In this document: positions 8,325 through 17,002 of the stretch, one piece after another
How the letters are laid out: every line of letters begins with the position of its first letter
How positions within the stretch are numbered: position 1 is the first letter of the stretch
From: Clostridiales bacterium
Lineage (GTDB): Bacteria > Bacillota > Clostridia > Oscillospirales > Butyricicoccaceae
DNA length: 17,002 nt
Reading direction: 5' to 3'
NCBI GenBank assembly: GCA_019420045.1
Contig: JAHZHY010000230.1
Coordinates: 1 to 17,002 of the forward strand
Made by a program: the position numbers and the translations under genes
The notes under the pieces: model-generated
Told to the model about the DNA's origin: nothing
What the model saw: only the letters and a program-made list of their open reading frames with translations
Databases searched by the model: none

Positions 8325-8338
8325 AAGGAGGCAGCGCC

Positions 8339-8926
8339 ATGGACAGACGGCAGCAAAAAACACGGCAAGCGATTTTTCAGGCCCTCAGCGGACTTTTGGA
8401 GGAAAAGCGATTTCATCAGATCACCGTGGAGGAAATTGCCCAGCGGGCCAACATCGGCCGCAGCACCTTTTATGCCCATTTCGAGACCAAGGAAGAGCTG
8501 CTGGCCCAGATGTGCCGGGAGATCTTTTCCCATGTGCTGGCCCCCAGGCTGGAAGGGGAGGACACCCATGACTTTTCCTTGGAGCGGGACCCTTATGCCC
8601 TTGTGACTCACTTGCTCTATCATATCCGGGACAAGCGGCGGGATCTGGCGGCCATCATCGCAGGCGGCCAGGGCGAAGGGTTCTGGGGACCTTTTCAGCA
8701 ATGGGTGGCAGGTCCCCTTCTGGAACGGATGCTGGAAGGACGGGACAAGGAAACGCTGGATATCCCCTATTCCTTTTTAGCGGGGCATATTGCCAACAGC
8801 CTGATCTATCTGATTCGCTGGTGGATGGAGCAGGGCATGACGGCCACCCCGGAGGAGATGGCGGTGATCTTCTGGAAAACCACCCACCCTCTCCTTTCGG
8901 AACCGGCGCAGTATGCCCGACCTTAA
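8339..8926 (+). CDS. TetR/AcrR family transcriptional regulator
   Basis: DNA-binding repressor-type protein of 195 residues. The N-terminal TetR helix-turn-helix is clear (EEIAQRANIGRSTFYAHF, residues 31-48, followed by TKEELL). The C-terminal half is the ligand/dimerisation region, with a WW-containing helix (LIRWWMEQG) seen in several TetR C-terminal subfamilies. The ATG at 8339 has GGAGG with a 7-base spacer; an upstream in-frame ATG at 8285 lacks one. The divergent MATE gene is the likely target, with autoregulation. The ligand is unknown. The last codons (8906-8918) match the end of the palindromic repeats that follow, so the C-terminal tail may have been replaced or extended by repeat sequence. 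Confidence 0.88.
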   Translation: MDRRQQKTRQAIFQALSGLLEEKRFHQITVEEIAQRANIGRSTFYAHFETKEELLAQMCREIFSHVLAPRLEGEDTHDFSLERDPYALVTHLLYHIRDKRRDLAAIIAGGQGEGFWGPFQQWVAGPLLERMLEGRDKETLDIPYSFLAGHIANSLIYLIRWWMEQGMTATPEEMAVIFWKTTHPLLSEPAQYARP

Positions 8927-8933
8927 TAGGATA

Positions 8934-8948
8934 GCGGCACGCTGCCGC
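8934..8948. other. Small hairpin after the TetR gene
   Basis: GCGGCA-CGC-TGCCGC is a perfect 6-bp stem seven bases after the TetR stop, at the left edge of repeat copy 1. No T-run follows. It could contribute to transcript ending with the repeats. Confidence 0.35.
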
Positions 8949-9000
8949 GCAGCGTGAAGCAAGGAAGTTTTCTCCACAAGACCTGGCGCTGCGCAGTATG
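8944..9000. repeat. 57-bp palindromic intergenic repeat, copy 1
   Basis: Differs from copy 2 at 5 of 57 positions. The arms GCGCAGCG (8947-8954) and CGCTGCGC (8987-8994) are exact inverse complements separated by 32 bases, so the RNA could form a long hairpin. It ends in GCGCAGTATG. No transposase or target-site duplication is apparent. Confidence 0.85.
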
Positions 9001-9003
9001 GCA

Positions 9004-9018
9004 GCGGAGGCACTCCGC
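9004..9018. other. Small hairpin between the two 57-bp repeats
   Basis: GCGGAG-GCA-CTCCGC, a perfect 6-bp stem with a 3-base loop in the spacer between the repeat copies. The rest of the spacer (9019-9053) shows nothing recognisable. Confidence 0.35.
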
Positions 9019-9053
9019 CTCAACTTAGAGCAGAATTTTGTGCAGCAAATGCC

Positions 9054-9110
9054 GCCGCGCAGCGTGAAGCAAAGAAGTTTCCTCCACAAAGCCCGGCGCT
9101 GCGCAGTATG
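9054..9110. repeat. 57-bp palindromic intergenic repeat, copy 2
   Basis: Second direct copy, offset by exactly 110 bases from copy 1, with the same inverted arms (9057-9064 and 9097-9104) fully conserved although internal bases differ. Conservation of the arms fits selection for, or spread of, a folded element. The gltX promoter begins 19 bases further on. Confidence 0.85.
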
Positions 9111-9128
9111 CCCCCAGTGGCACACTGG

Positions 9129-9157
9129 TTGCAATGTGGGAGGAAACAGGATATAAT
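9129..9157 (+). promoter_or_regulatory. Promoter of the gltX operon
   Basis: TTGCAA (9129-9134), a 17-base spacer and a perfect TATAAT (9152-9157), the best sigma-A match in the window. Transcription would start near 9164, about 50 bases before the gltX ATG. It probably serves the whole cluster to the window end. Confidence 0.8.
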
Positions 9158-9214
9158 AAAATATCAAACTGTGCCCAGGGAAAATTTTCCCGGGAAATTT
9201 GGAGTGGAAGTGTA

Positions 9215-10873
9215 ATGGATCATAATAAACTGGCGGAACTGCTGTTCCCCCACATTGACAAAACCATGGAGGAATATCTCACAGAGATCTATCCTCCCCG
9301 GAACCTGCCCCAGGGGGCCATGGTCACCCGGTTTGCCCCCAGCCCCACCGGCTTTCTCCACATCGGCGGCCTGTTCACCGCCCTGGTCAATGAGCGGCTG
9401 GCCCACCAAAGCGGCGGCAGGATCATCCTGCGCATCGAGGACACCGACAAGAAGCGGGAAGTGGAAGACGGCATCACCGGCATCGTAGCCGGCCTGCGTG
9501 ATTTCGGCGTGGAATTTGACGAAGGCATGATGAGCCAGACCGAGGAAAAGGGCGATTACGGCCCCTATCAGCAAAGCCGCCGTGGCCCCATTTACCAGGC
9601 CTTCTGCAAGGAGCTGGTGAAAAAGGGCCTGGCTTACCCCTGCTTCTGCACCGAAGAGGACCTGGCCGCCATCCGCAAGCAGCAGGAGGCGGAAAAGGCC
9701 CTGCCCGGCTACCATACCACCTATGCCCGCTGCCGCAACCTGACCATGGAGCAGATAGAGGAGAACATCAAGGCGGGCAAGCCCTATGTGATGCGCCTGC
9801 GCTCTCCGGGCAAGCCCGGCGGCCGGATCAAATATAAGGATGTAATCCGGGGCGAGATCGAGATGGACGAAAACATCGCCGATATCGTGCTTCTTAAAAC
9901 AGACGGCATCCCCACCTATCACTTTGCCCACGCCGTGGACGACACCCTGATGGGTACCACCCATGTGGTGCGCAGCGACGAATGGGTCTCTTCGGTGCCC
10001 ACTCACCTTCAGCTCTTCTATGTGCTGGGGCTCAAGCCGCCCAAGTACGCCCATGTCTCCCCTGTGATGAAAGAGGAAGGCGGGGCCAAGCGGAAGCTGA
10101 GCAAGCGGAAAGACCCGGAAGCCGCCGTTTCCTATTTTGTGGACGAGGGCTATCCTAAGGAAGCCGTGCTGGAATACCTGCTCAACCTGGCAAACTCCCC
10201 CTTTGAGGATTGGAGACGGCAGAACAAGACCGCACCTTACCAGGATTACAAGCTCCAGCTGAACAAGATGAGCCAGTCGGGCGCTTTGTTCGACCTGGTG
10301 AAGCTGGCCGATGTGTCCGCCGGTGTCATCGGCGCCTTTGATGCAGAGAAGGTGACAAAGGATGTGCTGGAATGGGCAAAGGGCCACGACGAGGAGCTGT
10401 ATGCCCTTCTCAATGGGGACACAGACTATGCCCAGGGCATCTTTGCCATCGACCGTGGCGGCAAAAAGCCCCGGAAGGACATCCGCAAGTGGAGCGATGT
10501 GCGGGATTATGTGAGCTATTTCTATGACGAGCTGTGGCAGGGAGAATACGACCTGCCGGAGAACCTTCAGAAAGAAGATATGATCGCCATTCTGGACACC
10601 TACGCCAAAAGCTATGAGGAAGCCCCCGACAAGAACACCTGGTTTGATGGGGTCAAGGCCATCTGCGAGGGGCTGGGCTTCTGCCCGGAGGTCAAGGCGT
10701 ACAAGCAGGACCCCACCGGCTGGAAAGGCCATGTGGGCGATGTGAGCCATGTGGTGCGGGTGGCAATCACCGGCCGGAAAAATTCCCCCGACCTTTGGTC
10801 CATCATGACCCTTCTGGGCAAGGAGCGCAGCCTGTCCCGTCTTGAGAAAATGAAAGAATTTCTGGCAAAATAA
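9215..10873 (+). CDS. gltX: Glutamyl-tRNA synthetase
   Basis: Class I synthetase that attaches glutamate to tRNA-Glu. The Rossmann signature is RFAPSPTGFLHIGG (HIGH region at residues 49-52) and the KMSKS equivalent is KLSKR (294-298) within KRKLSKRKDPEA. RIEDTD, the family's Glu/ATP-site motif, follows the HIGH region. At 552 residues it is longer than the about 480 of E. coli-type GltX; part of the excess is a roughly 36-residue N-terminal extension before the catalytic core. The start is ATG 9215 (GGAAG 4 bases before it); an earlier in-frame ATG at 9134 falls inside the promoter. An adjacent GlnS argues that this enzyme can be discriminating for tRNA-Glu. The anticodon-binding part is helical and less conserved. 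Confidence 0.93.
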   Translation: MDHNKLAELLFPHIDKTMEEYLTEIYPPRNLPQGAMVTRFAPSPTGFLHIGGLFTALVNERLAHQSGGRIILRIEDTDKKREVEDGITGIVAGLRDFGVEFDEGMMSQTEEKGDYGPYQQSRRGPIYQAFCKELVKKGLAYPCFCTEEDLAAIRKQQEAEKALPGYHTTYARCRNLTMEQIEENIKAGKPYVMRLRSPGKPGGRIKYKDVIRGEIEMDENIADIVLLKTDGIPTYHFAHAVDDTLMGTTHVVRSDEWVSSVPTHLQLFYVLGLKPPKYAHVSPVMKEEGGAKRKLSKRKDPEAAVSYFVDEGYPKEAVLEYLLNLANSPFEDWRRQNKTAPYQDYKLQLNKMSQSGALFDLVKLADVSAGVIGAFDAEKVTKDVLEWAKGHDEELYALLNGDTDYAQGIFAIDRGGKKPRKDIRKWSDVRDYVSYFYDELWQGEYDLPENLQKEDMIAILDTYAKSYEEAPDKNTWFDGVKAICEGLGFCPEVKAYKQDPTGWKGHVGDVSHVVRVAITGRKNSPDLWSIMTLLGKERSLSRLEKMKEFLAK

Positions 10874-10892
10874 AACAAATCAAGTTTGAAAC

Positions 10893-10924
10893 CCCCTGGG
10901 GGACGATCAAAAGAAGCCCAGGGG
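10893..10924 (+). other. Leader hairpin 1 between gltX and glnS
   Basis: CCCCTGGG (10893-10900) pairs perfectly with CCCAGGGG (10917-10924) around a 16-base A-rich loop. A flanking TGAAA (10887-10891) can pair with TTTCA (10931-10935). The CCCCCTGGGGG core is also self-palindromic. There is no T-run, so it does not look like a terminator. Confidence 0.5.
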
Positions 10925-10930
10925 AGTCCA

Positions 10931-10962
10931 TTTCAAAGGAGGGCTTTGGAACCCTCCGGAAA
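10931..10962 (+). other. Leader hairpin 2 next to the glnS ribosome binding site
   Basis: GGAGGG (10938-10943) pairs with CCCTCC (10952-10957) around an 8-base loop, with a possible outer stem TTTC (10931-10934) to GAAA (10959-10962). The outer stem overlaps the first bases of the glnS Shine-Dalgarno AAGGA (10961-10965), so folding could limit ribosome access. It may also act as an RNA processing or stability element between gltX and glnS. Confidence 0.45.
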
Positions 10963-10972
10963 GGAATAAAGT

Positions 10973-12642
<1,670 letters not shown>

Positions 12643-12643
<1 letters not shown>

Positions 12644-13773
12644 TGGAAAACATCCACTATCTGGATAACAGTGCCACCACTCAGGTGTTGGAGCAGGCGG
12701 CTCAGGCCGCCCTCCGCCTGATGCGGCAGGATTATGGCAACCCCTCCGCTCTCCATGCCATGGGCAAACAGGCCCGGGATGCCATGGAGCAGGCGAGAGG
12801 GCAGGTGGCCGGGGCAATGGGGTGCAAAGCAGAGCAGGTGATCTTCACCTCCTGCGGCACCGAGAGCATCAACACCGCCATCCAAAGCGCCGCCCGGAAG
12901 GGAAAAGCCTTCGGCCGGCACATCGTCAGCACCCAGATCGAACACAAGGCCACCCTGGATACCCTGAAAGCATTGGAGCAGGAGGGGTTCCAGGTGACCC
13001 TGGTGCCGCCGGAAAAGGACGGCACGGTGTCTTGCGACCGGGTGCTGGAAGCGGTGCGGCCCGACACCATTCTGCTCACCATGATGGAGGTCAACAGCGA
13101 GACCGGCGCCATTCTGCCCACCGCGGCGGCCATGGAAAAAGCCAAAGAAAAGGCCCCTCATTGCCTGTGCCACATCGACGGGGTACAGGCCTATTGCAAG
13201 CTGCCCATCTCCCTTGGGGGGGTGGACTTTTTGTCGGTGAGCGGCCACAAGATCGGAGCCATGAAAGGGGTGGGGGCCCTTTACTGCAAAGATCCCCGCT
13301 CCCTGCGCCCGCTGCTCCACGGCGGCGGCCAGGAAGGGAATAAACGCTCGGGCACCGAGGGCATGCCCCAGATCGTCTCCATGGGAGTGGCCAGCGCCCT
13401 GCGGGCGGAAAAGCGGGAGGAAAGCCAGCGGCATATGGCGGCTTTGCGCCAAAGCCTGATAGAAGGGCTTTCTGCCATGCCCTGCCCGGTGCGCATCAAT
13501 TCTCCCCGGAATGGTGCGGCCCATATTCTCAATATTTCCCCGGAAAAGGGCCGCAGCGAAGTGCTGCTGCGGGTGCTCTCCGACGAGGGGGTCTATGTGT
13601 CCGGGGGATCGGCCTGCGCCCGGGGCAGGCGCAGCCATGTGCTGGAAGCCATGAAGCTGCCGGCCGCCGCCATCGACGCGGCGCTGCGGGTGAGCTTCTG
13701 CCCGGAAAATACACAGGAGGATGTGAAGGCCTTTTTGGCAGGGCTTCAGAAAGCCCTGGGATTTTTCCTTTAG
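12643..13773 (+). CDS. Cysteine desulfurase (NifS/IscS-like), ThiI partner
   Basis: PLP-dependent aminotransferase-fold enzyme that removes sulfur from cysteine as a protein persulfide. It has 376 residues. YLDNSATT opens the protein, H101 (IEHKAT) stacks on PLP in the family, K203 in SVSGHK forms the Schiff base, and C325 in SGGSACARGR is the persulfide cysteine. The HGGGQEGNKRSGTEG block is typical of the class. It sits directly upstream of thiI, an arrangement known in Bacillus, where the desulfurase NifZ supplies sulfur for 4-thiouridine in tRNA. No IscU or Fe-S scaffold gene is present, which favours that role over general Fe-S assembly. The start overlaps the glnS stop, suggesting translational coupling. 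Confidence 0.93.
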
Positions 13774-13791
13774 GCCTTCGGGAGAAATACC

Positions 13792-14970
13792 ATGAATCAA
13801 GAAGTTTTGCTGCTCAAATGCGGAGAGCTGGTGCTCAAAGGGCTGAACCGGGCCCGGTTTGAGGACCGGCTCTTGTCCATCGTCCGCCGCCGTCTGGCCC
13901 ATCTGGGGGAATATGAGGTCTATGCCATCCAGTCCACCCTGTATGTGGAGCCCAAAAACGGCGCGCCGGTGGAAGAGGCTTTGGAAGTGTGCCGGAAGAT
14001 CTTCGGCGTGGTAGCCATCTGCCGGGCCATCAGCTGCCCCAAGGACATGGACAGCATCTGCCAGGCTGCGGTGGAATACCTGAAAGACACCATGGAACAC
14101 ACCCAGACTTTCCGCTGCCAGGCCAAGCGCTCGGACAAGCGCTTTCCCCTCACCTCTCCGGAGATCGCCCGGCAGGTGGGCGGGGCGCTGCTTTCCGCCT
14201 ATCCCCGGATGAAGGTGAAGATGGACGGGGCCCAGACCCAGGTGCACATCGAAGTGCGGGACAAGGCGGCCTTCGTCTATGCTGACCGTATCCACGGCGC
14301 CGGAGGAATGCCCACCGGCACCAATGGCAAGGCCATGCTGCTGCTTTCCGGCGGCATCGACAGCCCGGTGGCCGGGTATATGATGGCCAAGCGGGGACTT
14401 TACCTGGAGGGCGTCCACTTTTTCAGCTACCCCTATACCTCGGAAGAGGCCAAGGAGAAGACCCTCCATCTGGCAAGGATTCTGGCGTCTTACTGCGGCC
14501 CCATCAAGGTCCATGTGGTGCCCTTTACCGAGATCCAGGATCAGATCCGGAAAAACTGCCAGGAGGATCTGTTCACCGTGCTCATGCGCCGGTTCATGAT
14601 GCGCATTGCCGAACGGGTGGCCCGGCGCCAGGACTGCGGCGCACTGGTCACCGGCGAGAGCCTGGGCCAGGTGGCCAGCCAGACCATGGAGGCCATCGGC
14701 GTCACCAACGCCGTGTGTGAGCTGCCGGTGCTGCGTCCGGCCATCGGCATGGACAAGGAGGAGATCGTCCTCATCGCCCGGCAGATCGGCACCTTCGAGA
14801 CTTCCATTCTGCCCTATGAGGATTGCTGCACCGTCTTTACGCCCCGCCATCCCCAGACCAAGCCCAAGCTGCCCAAAGTGCTGGAAGAAGAACAAAAGCT
14901 GGATGTGGAGGGCCTGATCCAGAAGGCCCTGGAAGGCGTGGAGCAGGTCGTCTGCAAGGCGGAAGATTAA
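13792..14970 (+). CDS. thiI: tRNA 4-thiouridine synthetase ThiI (no rhodanese domain)
   Basis: ATP-dependent sulfurtransferase that makes 4-thiouridine at position 8 of tRNA and, in some bacteria, feeds sulfur to thiamine synthesis. Order of parts: an N-terminal ferredoxin-like region starting LLLKCGELVLKGLNR, a THUMP RNA-binding domain (about 60-165), then the PP-loop adenylation domain with SGGIDS at residues 186-191. YEDCCTVFTPRHP near residue 345 carries the conserved C-terminal cysteine. At 392 residues it ends where the E. coli protein continues into a rhodanese domain, so the persulfide must be passed directly from the upstream desulfurase, as in Bacillus. GGGAG precedes the ATG with an 8-base spacer. 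The gap to the desulfurase gene is 18 bases. Confidence 0.95.
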   Translation: MNQEVLLLKCGELVLKGLNRARFEDRLLSIVRRRLAHLGEYEVYAIQSTLYVEPKNGAPVEEALEVCRKIFGVVAICRAISCPKDMDSICQAAVEYLKDTMEHTQTFRCQAKRSDKRFPLTSPEIARQVGGALLSAYPRMKVKMDGAQTQVHIEVRDKAAFVYADRIHGAGGMPTGTNGKAMLLLSGGIDSPVAGYMMAKRGLYLEGVHFFSYPYTSEEAKEKTLHLARILASYCGPIKVHVVPFTEIQDQIRKNCQEDLFTVLMRRFMMRIAERVARRQDCGALVTGESLGQVASQTMEAIGVTNAVCELPVLRPAIGMDKEEIVLIARQIGTFETSILPYEDCCTVFTPRHPQTKPKLPKVLEEEQKLDVEGLIQKALEGVEQVVCKAED

Positions 14971-15013
14971 AAGGAAAAGTATACAGATCGGAATAAAAAG
15001 GGAGGCCATTACT

Positions 15014-16255
15014 GTGAGAACAGAAATTATCGCTGTGGGCACCGAGCTTTTGCTGGGGGAGATCGTCAACACCGACGCCCCCATGATCGCCCAGGGTCTG
15101 GCGGAACTGGGCATCGGGGTCTATTTTCAGACGGTGTGCGGAGACAACCCGGACCGGCTGAAAAGCGTGCTGGAAGTGGCCAAACAGAGAGCCGATCTGA
15201 TCATCACCACCGGCGGCCTGGGGCCCACGGCGGACGATCTCACCAAAGAGACCATCGCCGCCGCCTTCGGCAAGAGCCTTGTGCGGGACGAAGAGGCCAT
15301 GACAAGGATGCGGGAGAATTTCAAAGGCCGCACCATGACCAAAAACAACGAAAAACAGGCCGATGTGCCCGAAGGGAGCACCGTCTTTCAAAACGACTGG
15401 GGCACCGCCCCGGCCTGTGCCTTTGAAGGGGAAGGGTGCTTGGTCATCATGCTCCCTGGCCCGCCCCGGGAGTGCACCCCCCTCTTCCGGGAAAAGGTGA
15501 TGCCCTTTTTGGAAAAGCGCCGGGGCGGGGCGCTTTGCTCCCGGTATGTGAAGGTGTTCGGCATGGGAGAATCGGAAATGGCCTCCCGCCTGAGCCGCCA
15601 GATGGACACCTGGGAAAACCCCACCGCCGCTCCCTATGCCAAGGAGGGAGAATGCCTGGTGCGCATCACCGCCATGGGGAAAAACAAAGAGGAAGCCTTT
15701 GCCATGACCGAGCCTGCCGTCCAGGAAGTACGGCAGGTGCTGGGGGATGTGGTCTATGGAGTGGATGTGGACTCCCTGGAGCAGGTGGTGGTGCAGGAAA
15801 TGACTGCCCGGGGCCTGACATTGGCCACGGCGGAAAGCTGCACCGGCGGGCTGATGGGCAAGCGCATCACCGATGTGCCCGGCGCGTCCGCCTGCTATCT
15901 GGGGGGCGTTGTGTCCTACCAGAACGAAGTGAAGGAAAATCTGCTGGGGGTAAGTCATGAGACCCTCGTTACAAAAGGGGCGGTGAGCGAAGACACCGCC
16001 TGCCAGATGGCCGAAGGGGTGCGGAAGGCCCTGGGGGCCGATATCGGCATCTCCACCACCGGCGTGGCCGGCCCCGGAGGCGGCACTCCCGAAAAGCCGG
16101 TGGGGCTGATCTATGTGGGCATCAGCACGGAGGACAAGACCTGGGCGGTGCGCATCCTGCGGCCCCGCCAGAGCCGGGAGAGCCTGCGCCGTCTGGCCTC
16201 TTCCACCGCCTTTGATCTGGTGCGCCGCCACTTGGAGGGCATAGACCATGCATGA
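15014..16255 (+). CDS. cinA: CinA: ADP-ribose pyrophosphatase / NMN deamidase-type protein
   Basis: Two-domain protein of 413 residues, full length. The N-terminal MoCF/COG1058 domain carries GTELLLGEIVNTD, TTGGLGPTADDLT and PGPPRE, motifs associated in this family with ADP-ribose pyrophosphatase activity. The C-terminal PncC domain has AESCTGGL, VVSYQNEVK and GVAGPGGGTPEKPVG, associated with NMN amidohydrolase activity in NAD recycling. It was first named for competence-induced genes, but nothing here links it to competence. The start is GTG with GGGAGG 8 bases before it. It lies 43 bases after thiI without a terminator and overlaps the following gene by 8 bases. Confidence 0.94.
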   Translation: MRTEIIAVGTELLLGEIVNTDAPMIAQGLAELGIGVYFQTVCGDNPDRLKSVLEVAKQRADLIITTGGLGPTADDLTKETIAAAFGKSLVRDEEAMTRMRENFKGRTMTKNNEKQADVPEGSTVFQNDWGTAPACAFEGEGCLVIMLPGPPRECTPLFREKVMPFLEKRRGGALCSRYVKVFGMGESEMASRLSRQMDTWENPTAAPYAKEGECLVRITAMGKNKEEAFAMTEPAVQEVRQVLGDVVYGVDVDSLEQVVVQEMTARGLTLATAESCTGGLMGKRITDVPGASACYLGGVVSYQNEVKENLLGVSHETLVTKGAVSEDTACQMAEGVRKALGADIGISTTGVAGPGGGTPEKPVGLIYVGISTEDKTWAVRILRPRQSRESLRRLASSTAFDLVRRHLEGIDHA

Positions 16256-16700
16256 GGAAAAGTGCCTGGAAAAGCGCACGGTGTATCAGGGTCCCAGCTT
16301 TTCCATCCGCCAGGACCGGGTGGAGCTGGAAGACGGAAGGGAGAGCCGCCGGGAGGTGATCTGCCGTCCTGACCGGGTGCTGGCTCTGGTCTGTGATGAG
16401 CAGCGCCGGGTGCTGGCCGGGGAAAAGGGGCGCCTGCCCCGCACTCCTCTGGCTTCTGGGGAAAGGCCGGCGGATGCTGCCGGGCGGCTGTTTGCCGCCC
16501 TGGGCGGGGAAGAACCCCGGTTTTTGGGAGAAGTTATGCCCTCCCCTGCGGTGCTGCAGGAAAAAGTGCTGGTTTTTGCCGGAAAAGGGAGCCAAAAAGC
16601 GCCGGAAGGGCTTTCCTGGATGCCCCAGAGCCAAGGTCTGGCAGGGGACGATCTGTGCACCGGGGCGGCTCTGGCCCTTTTGGCCCTGGGGGAGGAATAA
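16248..16700 (+). CDS. Degenerate Nudix-fold protein (catalytic box lost)
   Basis: A 150-residue protein that follows the layout of ADP-ribose pyrophosphatases: YQGPSFSIRQDRVELEDG, then RREVICRPDRVLALV, then a stretch in the Nudix box position, then FLGEVMPSPAVLQEKVLVFAG matching the usual LG..y.SPG...E...f.a segment. In the box position it reads SGERPADAAGRLFAALGG: the Arg-Glu and Glu-Glu pairs that bind metal are Arg-Leu and Ala-Leu or Ala-Ala, and about six residues before it are missing. No shifted frame restores the box, so this is substitution rather than a frameshift. GGAGGG precedes the ATG by 8 bases, and the start overlaps the cinA stop. An intact Nudix gene follows after 2 bases. 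It may be a non-catalytic partner or binding protein; the function is not established. Confidence 0.65.
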   Translation: MHEEKCLEKRTVYQGPSFSIRQDRVELEDGRESRREVICRPDRVLALVCDEQRRVLAGEKGRLPRTPLASGERPADAAGRLFAALGGEEPRFLGEVMPSPAVLQEKVLVFAGKGSQKAPEGLSWMPQSQGLAGDDLCTGAALALLALGEE

Positions 16701-16702
16701 GG

Positions 16703-17002
16703 ATGGAAAACAAAGAGAAAGAGCCTTTGTTTCAAGGCGTTCTGGTGGATGTATACCCCACGGAAGAGGGAGAAATCTGCCGCCACCGGGGTGCGGTGGC
16801 GGTTTTGTGCCAGTATCAGGGAAAGATCCCCTTGGTGCGCCAGTACCGCTATGCCCAGGGCAAGGAATGTGTGGAGCTTCCGGCGGGAAAGCTGGAAAAG
16901 GGGGAAGACCCCAAAGAATGCGCCCGGCGGGAGCTTTTGGAGGAAACCGGACTTTCCGCCGGTAAGCTGGAAGAGCTGGGGGTCTATTGTTCCTCCCCCG
17001 AG
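16703..17002 (+). CDS. Nudix hydrolase, ADP-ribose pyrophosphatase-like (3' truncated by window)
   Basis: The first 100 codons of a gene that continues beyond the window; no stop is present. The Nudix signature G-x5-E-x7-REUxEExGU is matched exactly, with GKLEKGE followed by ARRELLEETGL. PLVRQYRYAQGKECVELPAG upstream of the box is the pattern of NudF-type ADP-ribose pyrophosphatases, which hydrolyse ADP-ribose to AMP and ribose-5-phosphate. The ATG has GGAGG with a 7-base spacer, and the gap to the upstream degenerate paralogue is 2 bases, so they are almost certainly co-translated. Its position next to cinA fits NAD-metabolite turnover, but the substrate is inferred. Confidence 0.9.
   Translation, partial: MENKEKEPLFQGVLVDVYPTEEGEICRHRGAVAVLCQYQGKIPLVRQYRYAQGKECVELPAGKLEKGEDPKECARRELLEETGLSAGKLEELGVYCSSPE

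Noticed and set aside
8655..9167. Minus-strand open frame across the 57-bp repeats and the TetR 3' half
   Set aside because: It is antisense to TetR and consists of repeat-derived sequence rich in Cys and Arg; no domain or start signal was recognised.
9134..9214. Earlier ATG (9134) as the gltX start
   Set aside because: It overlaps the -35 box of a consensus promoter whose transcript would begin downstream of it, and it has no ribosome binding site.
16440..16530. Frameshift as the cause of the missing Nudix box in the 16248-16700 gene
   Set aside because: The other two plus-strand frames over this stretch do not give a Nudix box, and the flanking homology stays in one frame.

Overview
The window is most likely chromosomal DNA of a GC-rich, low-G+C-phylum (Firmicutes) bacterium, probably a Clostridia/Oscillospiraceae-like gut organism. 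The basis is strong GGAGG-type ribosome binding sites, TTGNNN/TATAAT promoters, intrinsic terminators with T-runs, a tRNA gene that encodes its own CCA end, and the protein families present (clostridial-type GltX next to GlnS, a ThiI without a rhodanese domain paired with a dedicated cysteine desulfurase). This placement is an inference from gene content, not a database match.

Layout. Positions 83-2799: metG and tatD, overlapping by one base and closed by a bidirectional terminator (2806-2833). Positions 2879-4018, minus strand: a soluble PAS/histidine-kinase-like protein that starts at TTG and has lost its phospho-acceptor histidine. It diverges from gap (4276-5286, glycolytic GAPDH), and both have readable promoters. 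Two hairpins end gap. A structured but gene-free stretch then leads to a tRNA-Gly(CCC) gene with its own promoter and terminator. A PfkB/ribokinase-family sugar kinase follows (5736-6605). Its last codons form the start of three 75-bp tandem repeats that fill the gap to the convergent MATE transporter gene (6861-8198, minus). The MATE gene diverges from a TetR regulator (8339-8926), and their promoters overlap. Downstream of the TetR gene lie two 57-bp direct repeats with palindromic arms, and a fragment of the same repeat lies inside the TetR 3' end.

From a consensus promoter at 9129-9157 a long plus-strand cluster runs to the window edge: gltX, glnS, a NifS/IscS-type cysteine desulfurase, thiI, cinA, a degenerate Nudix-fold protein and a canonical Nudix hydrolase that is cut by the window end. 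Overlaps and short gaps suggest one operon. The common themes are tRNA charging (metG, gltX, glnS), tRNA thiolation (cysteine desulfurase plus ThiI) and nucleotide/NAD-metabolite clean-up (CinA, Nudix).

Most of the window is housekeeping. No mobile element, CRISPR array, defence system or biosynthetic cluster was seen. The points that deserve a second look are the two catalytically degenerate proteins (kinase-like and Nudix-like), the GAPDH substitution at the NAD-discriminating position, the two intergenic repeat families that run into gene 3' ends, and the hairpin-rich leader of glnS.
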